Part shown: positions 25,942 through 34,900 of the stretch, piece by piece
Numbering within the stretch: position 1 is the stretch's first letter
How the letters are laid out: every line of letters begins with the position of its first letter
DNA from: Roseateles sp.
GTDB taxonomy: Bacteria; Pseudomonadota; Gammaproteobacteria; Burkholderiales; Burkholderiaceae_C
Direction of reading: 5' to 3'
NCBI GenBank assembly: GCA_018780415.1
Contig: JADMJQ010000162.1
Coordinates: 13,447 to 59,831, forward strand
Length of the DNA stretch: 46,385 bases
Notes under the pieces: model-generated
What the model was told of the DNA's origin: nothing
The model's database searches: none
Seen by the model: only the letters and a program-made list of their open reading frames with translations
Translations under genes and position numbers: made by a program

Positions 25942-28900
25942 TCAACCATTGCCGAAGCCGAGGAACTCCAGCAAGAGACTGCGTCGGCTGCGCCGGCGCT
26001 TTTTCTCGTCGTCTTCCTTGTCGGCGCTGTTGAGGCCGGCGGTGGCATTGGTCAGCGCGTCACTGGCCGGCAGCGTGATCGGTGCCGCGGCCACCACCTC
26101 GGGTGCCGCACCGGCGCGCGCGCCGTCGACCTTGATGTCATTGGCATTGACCAGGCGCTCGGCGCCCAGGAAGGCGTTGCCTTTGGAGCGAATGCCGGCC
26201 TCACCGGCGTTGATCTCGCCGGTCGGCGCGTACAGATCGAGGTCGCTGCCGGCGCTCAAGACGGCGATGCCGCTGCCGCTGAAGGAGCCGGAGGTGTCAA
26301 ACACCAGGCGCCCTTCAGCGTCCAGGCGCAAGACCGGCGCGGGTGCGCCACTGACCGTCTTGGCGCCGCGCCCGGCATCGATATTGCCGGCCGACGACCA
26401 CATCAGCACATTGCCCTTGCCGAGCGTGAACACGCGCGAGGAATTGACCTCGAAGTTGGCGGCCACCACCGTATTGATGTCGCCGCCACCCACCGTCACC
26501 AAGCCCAGATCGGTGGCGCTCTTGCCGCCGGCCTTGACCGATTTGGCGACCAGGTCACCGGCCACCGCGCCGCCGCCGGCGTTGATCAGCGTGATGTCGG
26601 CCCGCTGCATGGTCTTGATCTGGCTGGACGACATCAGGATCTGCGACTTGGGGCGGTCCTGCGGCAGCAAGATATCGATCGCCATATAGGCGCTGCCATA
26701 GCGCGCCCAGCGCGCGTCACCGTCGAGCTGCGAGGCCGCGCGGCCGGCTGCGCGCAGCTCGGCCATCAGCACCCGGTTCAGCCACGGCATCTGGCGCGCG
26801 ACGGGCAAGGCCTCAAAACGGGCCAAGGCCTGCGCCGGATCGCTGGCCAGCGCCTCGCCGGTGTTCAGCCGCACATAGTCGGCCAGCGCCTTCAGCTGGG
26901 CCGGGTCGGCCAGCGTTTGCAGCAGTTGCACCCGCTTGGTCGGCGTCTGCTGACCGAACTCGGCCAGCAGCAGTCGGCTCAGCGCCTGCTCACGCTGCGC
27001 CGGGCTCAGCTCGGCGCTGACCTTGAGCGCCTGCGCCGCGCTCAAGCGGCTCCAGGCCGGCTCAACCAGGCTGGTCTGGTTCTTCAAGGCCGCATCCACC
27101 GCCGCGTCAGTCGCCGGCAGGCCCAGCGAAGCGGCCATGCGCAGGCGTTGCTCATCCAGCGTGGCGCGCGCCGGCAAGCCGCGCACATAGGCGGCCAGCG
27201 CTGCGTCCATGCGAGCGTCGCCGAGCAGGCCGCGCACCGCAGCGAGCTGCTGCTCGCTGCCCAAGGCGTCGAACTGCGCCGCCGTCAGCGCGCCGCCCAG
27301 CAGGCTGAAGGCCTGGCCCTGCTTGCCGCTCAGGCCCGAAGCACCTAGTACATGGAAGCCCTGTTGTGCCGCCGCGCTGTAATCGGCGCCGTCCTCACGC
27401 AAGCCCGCCACCACGGTCAGATTGCTGCCCTGGGCGGGCAGCAGAACGCCATTGGCCAGATTGCCGTTGGCAACAATGCCGGCGCCACCGCCCAGGTCGA
27501 TATCGCGGCCGGCCAGGACCAAGAGCTCGCCGGGGCCTGCGATGTTGATGCCGGCCGTGCTGTTGCTGCTGTTGAAGACCAGGTCGCGGCCGGCCTTGAT
27601 GACCGAGCTTTCCTGGGCCATTCCGTCGCCGGGCGGCTGATGCTGAACAGACACTTGACCGGACTGCGCAAAGCGCACATCGCGGCCGGCCGTCAGCTCC
27701 AGCGGACGCGCCGACACCAACACGCTGTCAACCCGCACATCGCCGCTGCCCGACAGCAGCTGAACCGGGCTGCGGTTGCTCTGGTCCAAGGTGGCCTGTC
27801 CGCTGGCATCGCGGCTGAACGTGCGCGCCTCTTGCAGCCCCAGGGCCAGGCTGAGAATGTCGGAGCCCGCGCTGACGGGCTCGGCGGCCAAGGCCAGGAC
27901 CTCAAGGCGCCCCAGCTTCAGCTCTTGCTCCGCCGCAATCAGCGTGCGCGCCTTGGCCGGATCGGCCGCCGCACTCCATTGCAAGGCGGTGCCCATGCTG
28001 ACCGAGCCCTGCGGTGCCAGCACGCGCAGATCAACCGGCAACACATAGGACAGCTCATTGGCCCTGACCCCGGTCGCACGCAGCTGATCGGCGCCCAAGA
28101 AGTCAATCGTTCCGCCGGCACTTTGCATGAACAAACCGGCATTGAAATCAAGCGCCGGCAGGCTCAGGTCCAAGCCCATATTGTTGTCGGGAGTGATGTA
28201 GGCATAGGCAAAGTTGCGCACACTGGCCACGGCCGCATCGCCGCCGCTCTGCACCCGCACCTGACCGTCTTGATAGATCAGTTGCAGTCCCGGGTCCAGA
28301 TTGGTGCTGACGCTGCTGTCGCTGCGCACCGCCGCACCGGCCTTCACGTCCAGGCCACGCCGGGCCGCCATGAACTGCCCGCTGATCACATCGCGCCCGG
28401 CCAACACGGTGACGGAGCCGCCTCCGAACTGTTGATCGGCCGCCGAGGTACCAAGGGCCGCCAGCGCCGCCGCCGCATCGGCCGACAAGCCGGCATAGCC
28501 GCTGCTGGCCGCTGCCGCACGCAAATGCTCGACATCGCGGCCCGCCTTGGCGTGGATATCGCCGCCGCCCAGCGTCGCAAATCCCTGCTGGAATTTGTCG
28601 GCACGGGCATACCAGGTGCGATTGACGTCGCTGCTGCGGGCACGCCACAGCCAGTCACTGACATAACGCTGCGCTTCCACAGGGGCGCTACCCTTGATGT
28701 CGCGGCCAGCGCGCAGCGTGATGCCGCGCCCGCCTTGCGTGAAGGGGCTGACGCCACTGCTGCCCAGGTCCTGGGTCAAGCCCTCAAGAATGACTGGATG
28801 GACGGTGACCGGCAAGGGATCGGGTTCGGCAGGTGCCGGCGGCGGGGGCGGTGGAGGCGGTGGTGGCGGTGGCGGCGGCGCTGGCGGCGGGGTCGGCGCG

Positions 28901-31900
28901 GCCGTTTGACCCGCCGCGACGGGCGGCGCCGGCGGCAACACATTGCCGGTGCTGCTGCCATTGCCGGGTGACGGCTCGGTGGCAGCAACACCGTCGGCGG
29001 CAACTCTGACATTGGCCGCAGCCTGCGCGCGCAGCAAAGCGCTGGCGCCGGCCAAACCTTCGGCGCCTGCCTCGGGTTCTTCCGGCAGCTCCGGATCGGT
29101 CGGGTCCACAACCACATCGAGCACACCAACCGGCGCGCCCAGGCTCAGCACGGTGGCGGCCGAGTTCAGCAGCTGGATATCCTGCGCGGCGGCCAGCTCG
29201 ATGCGGCCGACCGTGCTGCGCAGCTTGACCGCTGCGCCGGAGGTCTGGCCGATCAAGATCGATCCCTTGCCCTGCGACTGCGGGTCAAGCGCTCGGATCG
29301 CCAGGGTGTCGGCGCTGCTCAGATCGGCGCCGGCCACCATGCGGATGGCACCGGCGCGCACGGAAGTGCCGATCAAGCCCTGGCCGTCGATGGGCGACGG
29401 CCGCAGGCCGGTCGACAGATCGGCTTGCACAAGCAAATCGCCGGCCGCCCGCAGCGTGATCGCCGCTTCGCCGGCATGCGCAGACTGCAGCATCTGCGCC
29501 TTGCTCAAGACCGGCATGGCCCAGTTGTTTTGCAACTTCAAGTCCTCGGCCGAGCGAACTTCGACGCCCGGGCGTACCAGCAAGATGCGCTTCAACTCGG
29601 TATTGCCACCGCTGAGACGCACAGCCATGGCCTCGGCGCTGCCGTTGTCGGCGCCCATAAAGGCCTGGTTGTCGGCGATGACCTGGCTAAGCCCCAGCGA
29701 GCTCTGCTCGGAGGGCGGTGTGGTGGGCTGGACCGTCGGCGGGTTGGTCGGCGTCAGCGTCGGCGTCAGCGTTGGCGTCCCCGTCGGCATCACTGTTGGT
29801 GTAACGGTCGGCGTCACCGTAGGCGTAACGGTGGGCGTCACCGTCGGCGTAACGGTTGGAGTAGCGGTCGGCGCCACCGTCGGTGTGCCGGTAGGCGCAA
29901 CACTCGGCTTGGTGGGCGGCGCCGGCGGCTTGACGGTCCCGGTCGTGCTGCCATTGCCGGTCGAGGGATCGGTAGGCGGATTCGTTGGCGGCACGGTTGG
30001 GCCACCCGTCGGGCCGGTTGGTGGCGCGGGTGGCTTGATCGTGCCCGTCGTGCCCCCGTTGCCGGCCGAAGGGGCGGTCGGCGCAGCGGTGGGTGCAGCT
30101 GTTGGTGCTGCGGTCGGCGCTGGCGTTGGCGCTGCTGTTGGTGCCGCGGTGGGGGCAGCTGTCGGTGCAGCCGTAGGTGCTGCGGTCGGAGCCGGCGTTG
30201 GTGCCGCCGTCGGTGCCGGTGTTGGTGCAGCGGTCGGCCCAGCAGTTGGCCCGGGCGAAGGCGCAACCGTCGGCCCGGTCGGTGCCGGCGGTGGTTTCAC
30301 CGTTGGCGTGGTTTCGCCGTTGCCGGTGGACGGCGTGGTGGGTATCGGTGCAGGGGTCGGTGCAGGCGGAGGCACCGGTGCCGCCGTCGGCTCGGTCGGC
30401 GCCGGTGGCGGTTTGATGACCGGCGTCGTCACGCCATTGCCTGGCGACGGTTGGTCGCTGGGGCCGGCGGTCGCCGTGCCACCGGCGTCGTTGGTCTGGG
30501 CGGATGCCGTCGGCGGTGCAGGCATCGGCGGTGACGGCGGCAAGACCTCACCCGTTGTGGCCCCGTTGCCGGCAGACGGATTGGTGGCCGGATCCCTGGG
30601 CTCGGTGGTGGGCTGCGGCGTCGGCGCGCGCGTTGGCGCGACGGTCGGCTTGGTGGTGGGCGCGATGGTCGGCGCCGGCGTTGGGGCGGTCGTCGGTGCG
30701 ACCCCGTCATACAGCTGCTTGACGCCGTCATAGACCTTGAATGCTTCGACGTCGACGCGGCTGACGCCGGTCAGGCTTGCATTGATCTTCTCGACCCGTA
30801 CATCCTGACCGTTGCGAGCCGCACGCAGCAGCAGCTCACCGCTGCCGGTCTGACCGGCTGCATTGGACACATCAATGCTGGCGCCGGCCTGCAGATGCAG
30901 CCAACCCTGCTGGCTGTTCAGGCTGACCGTGCCGCCCTCGCCACCTCTCGCACTCAATCTGGCCCCTGGCTGCAGCGTGATGTCATCACGGGCATTGAGG
31001 GCAATATGGCCCGCCTCGGCGGCACCGGGGTTGACGAGGCTGCCGGCTACCGCCAAGGCGCCGCCGTCGGCGGTCAGCGTGATGCGCTGGGCGCTCAAGC
31101 TGGCCGCTGCGGGCAGCACCTGGTCGCCGACGCGGTTGCGCACCGCGATGCTGTCGGCAAAAGCAAAACTACCGGCCTGCTGCAGGCCCTGGCTCAGGGC
31201 GGCGAGGTCCAGTGCCTCGGCGCTGTCCAGGCTGAGGCTGCCGCCGCGCTCGGCGGAGGCAGCGGCCGCACGCAGCTCACCGTGCAAAACCAGCTGACCC
31301 TGGGGCGCGCTCAGCTCCAAGCTACCGGCGTCGCCGCCCTCGGCCCCAAAGGCAAGACCCGACCCTGACAAATCGAACCGCGCACCGGCGCGCATCGCGA
31401 CATCGCCCTGCTCGCTGCGCGCCGTCAGGCTGCCGGCGGCCAGCTCGGCCACCGGCGCGTTCGGCGCCGTACCGATCTTGACGCTGCGGCCAGCCACATT
31501 GACGCGAGCGGCGCCGTCGAAATTCACATCACCGGCGGGCCCGGTCGCCTGCAGGCTCAAATGGCCCGCCGGCAAATCAATCATCGTGTTCAGCTGCAGC
31601 GACTCGGCCTTGACGCTCAAACGGCTGGCCACGGCCGCATCGGCGGCCGGGCCAGTGACGACGGGCTGCGCGGGATGAGCCAGCAAGCTGGCCGCACCGC
31701 GGATCTGCCAATCGGCATCGGCCAGCGCGCTGGCCTTCAGCACAGGCGTGCGCAGCAGCAACTCGCCCTCCACCTGCAGACGGCTCTTGCCGCTGAGCAG
31801 CAGCGCCCGTTCGGCCGACACCTCAACCTGCGCCGCGCGCCAGCGTTGCTCGCCGGCAGCCAGCGTGATGGTGCCCAGGTCGGTATTGCTGAGATCTTTG

Positions 31901-34900
31901 CTGCCCCCGGCGCTGATGAGCAATTGCCCTTGCGCCGGCTCACCAGGCAGCGGCGCCGGCGCCATCAGGCCGGTGCTATTGCCCAGCACCAGGCTGGCGG
32001 CCTGCACATGGGCGGCCTCGGCGTCGGCGGCAGCGCCGATCACCTGCAGCATCGGCGTATCCAAACTCAGCTGACCCAAGGTGGCCGAGCCCAAATGAGC
32101 GCCGCTAAGCAGATCGATGCTGGAATAGCTGCGCAGCAAGAGCTGATCGGCCTGGCCGACCTTGCCCAGCAGCGCAGCGTCCAGCAGCAAGCTGTCGCTG
32201 AACAAGGCGGCGTCGCCGCCAATCTGAATGCGCGGCGCACCGATGCCGATCTGCGATGCGGCCAGGTTCACACCGTTGCCGAAGCTGCTGGCAAAAGTGG
32301 CGTCGAGCAGCAGACTGCCCGCCTGCAGATTCACGCCGTCGGCGATGCTGAGGCTGCCGATGGCACGTTGGGCGGCGCTGCGGGTCAGGCCGCTGGCGGT
32401 ATTGCCGCTGAGCAGAATCGCCGCGCCGTCGCCGGCGATATGCCAGTCCTGGCCGGCGGATGAAGTACCCACGCCCGCCGGCAGCAAGGCGCTGATGGTC
32501 GCGCCCTGGCCCAGGCTCAGCTCGTCCTTGGCCAGCAGGAGCAGCGAGGCTGCCTGCAGCGGCTGGCTGGCGTCGCTCAGCACCTTCAAACTGTTGGTAC
32601 GAACGTCGAGCTTGAGCGGGTCATTCAAACTGGCCGGCACGGCGCCCAGCACCAGGCTTTGCACACCCAGGCTGGACAGCTGAGCCGGGCTCAGCCACAG
32701 CGTGTCGCCCGCCTGCGCCGACGGCGTGCCGCCAACCTGGATGTTCTGAGCGGCAAAGAAGGCGGCCCCGCCGCTGCCCTGCACACCGGCCGAGTTCTTG
32801 GCCGCATCAAAGCGCATTGCACCTTGCAAATCAACCTGCTGCGCGGCCACCACCAGACTGCCGGCGTCACGGCTCAGCGCCGGGGTGGCGCGGTCCTGCT
32901 TGGCCGCCAAGGCGCTGAAGAACGTGTCGGCCTCGGCCATGCGGACCTCGCTGGCCTTGCGCGCCTGTGCGGGGGTCAAGACTTGCCAGGTGCTGCTCAG
33001 CGCGTCTTGCACCGCTGTGCCGGCAACACCTAACTTCGCACCCACCAGCACCGTGCCGTCGTCGCGCTTCAGCGCCGTGCCCATGGCCAGCCCCGTGCCG
33101 GCGTTGGCGACCGGGCGCAGCAGGAAGGCACCGTCAAGCAAGGCATAACGGGCCGGCAACAAGGTGTAGGTGCCGGCCGGCACCGGGGCGCCCGCGCCGA
33201 CGGTGATCTGACGGCCGGCGCCGGGGGCGTTCACCAGGCCGACATCGGCGCTGCCACCGCTGGCCACAGTCGGCACGATGGCAAAGGCGCCGTCGCTGCC
33301 GCTGAAGACATCGCTGGAGCCGCCGGGGCCGGGCACAAACTGCCAGGCACTCAGGCTGCCGCCGCCGCTCAGGTCCAGCTTGGCACCGGCGTCGACCTGC
33401 ACCTTGCCTTGGGCGGAGTTCAACAACACCGCCTTGGCTGGCGCGGCATCGGCCGTCAGCACGGCCGATTCGGCCCCCGGCGCGAACCATTTTTCGCCCG
33501 ACCATGTGCCGAACAAGAGATCCTGGCCGGCGGCGCTGACGCTGGTCTCGCTGCCGCTGAGCAGGGTGACGCTCTTGGCGCCCTGCAGTTCGATACGGCC
33601 GGCCGGCGCACGCAGACGCCCGCCCTGCACAATCGTGTCGGCTTGCGCCAGCAAGCTGCCACCGGCACTCCAAGGCGCGGCGGGCGTGGCTGTGCCTTGC
33701 AGGCCAAATTCAAGCTTGTGGCCGCTGGCAGACAACAGGAATTGGGTGTCGGTGGCGGGGAAAATCTGCGCCGCGCTCAGGCGTGTGTCGGCCAGCGTCG
33801 ACAGGCTGCCAAACAGCTGGCCCTGCTTGTAGCTATGGCTTTGCAGCAGCAGGTCACCGCCGCTGACCAGGTTCAGATCGCCCACACCTTGGGTGACCAA
33901 CTCGCCGTCCAGCAGCAAGCGCTCGCTGGCCTGCAGCGTCAGCGTGGAAGTTCCAACGCTGGCCAGCGGCAGCGGCCGCTTGGCCGCAGTGGCTTCCACC
34001 GCGGCTTGGGTGTTGGCCCAAACCAGATTGGCGGCGGACAGGCTGGCAGCGCTCTTGTCACCGTTCGCCTCGCCTGTCATCGCAATCACCGGCGCATCCA
34101 GGCTGATGGCGCGGGCCAGATTCAGGCTCACGCCGGCATCAACGGCGATGCGCTCACGCGCACTCAGGCTCAGCTCGTCCGCGCCAGAGGCTTGCAGCAT
34201 GGCGGCCGATAGCTGCGCCCTGCCCGTCAACTCGGCCGCGCCCTTCAATTGCTCGGGGCTGAGATTGGCCGAAATTTGGGTTTGCTGGGCCCCCAAGCGC
34301 AGCTCGCGCAGCGGCGGCAGCTGATCAGTGTTGGCACTGACCGTGCCAAGCTCCAGCTTGACGCTGACCTTGCCGCCGGCCTGGTCTGTTGTTGGACCGT
34401 TTGCACCGGCAAAGGCACGCAAGTTTCCTTCCAGCAACAAGTCTTGATTCGCGCGCACGCTCAAGCTGCCGGCGCTGCTGGCGATCAACCGGCGCGTCAG
34501 CTGCTCGCTGCCCTCCACGCGTTGTTTGAGGTCCAACTCGCCCGCGGCGCCGCTGATGTCGATCTGACCACCGGTCTGCCAGATCAGGCTTGTGGCCTGG
34601 CTGCCCGCCGCCTCCAGGCTGACGCTGCCGCCGGGCAATACCCGACCCTGCAGCAGCCCGTCGCTGCTGGGCTGCAGTTGCCGCAGGCCCGCCACATCGA
34701 TGCGGCTATTGGCACCCAACCACAGATAGCGCGCGGTGTTGATGTCCTCGGCATTGGTGCTCCGGGCCAGGCGCAGATTGACCTGGCCGCCGGGCGCCGT
34801 CAGGCTGCCGTCCACCTTCAAGCTGGTGCCGGCGGAGAGGTTGAGCTTGGCCGTCGGGTCCAGCGTGATCGCGCTGCCGGCGTCCATGCTCAGTTGGCCC

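Noticed and set aside
27352-28971. 539-residue plus-strand frame inside tpsA
   Set aside because: Low-complexity Gly/Arg/Gln-rich translation typical of antisense to a repetitive beta-helix protein.
29755-30270. Repeats that could be taken for a CRISPR array
   Set aside because: They are short, adjacent, lack unique spacers of constant length and are in a coding frame.
28943-30733. Long plus-strand open frame with Val/Gly repeats (VGVTVGVTVG type)
   Set aside because: It is the antisense reading of the Pro/Thr repeats of tpsA. The minus-strand frame is part of an 11-kb gene with family similarity.
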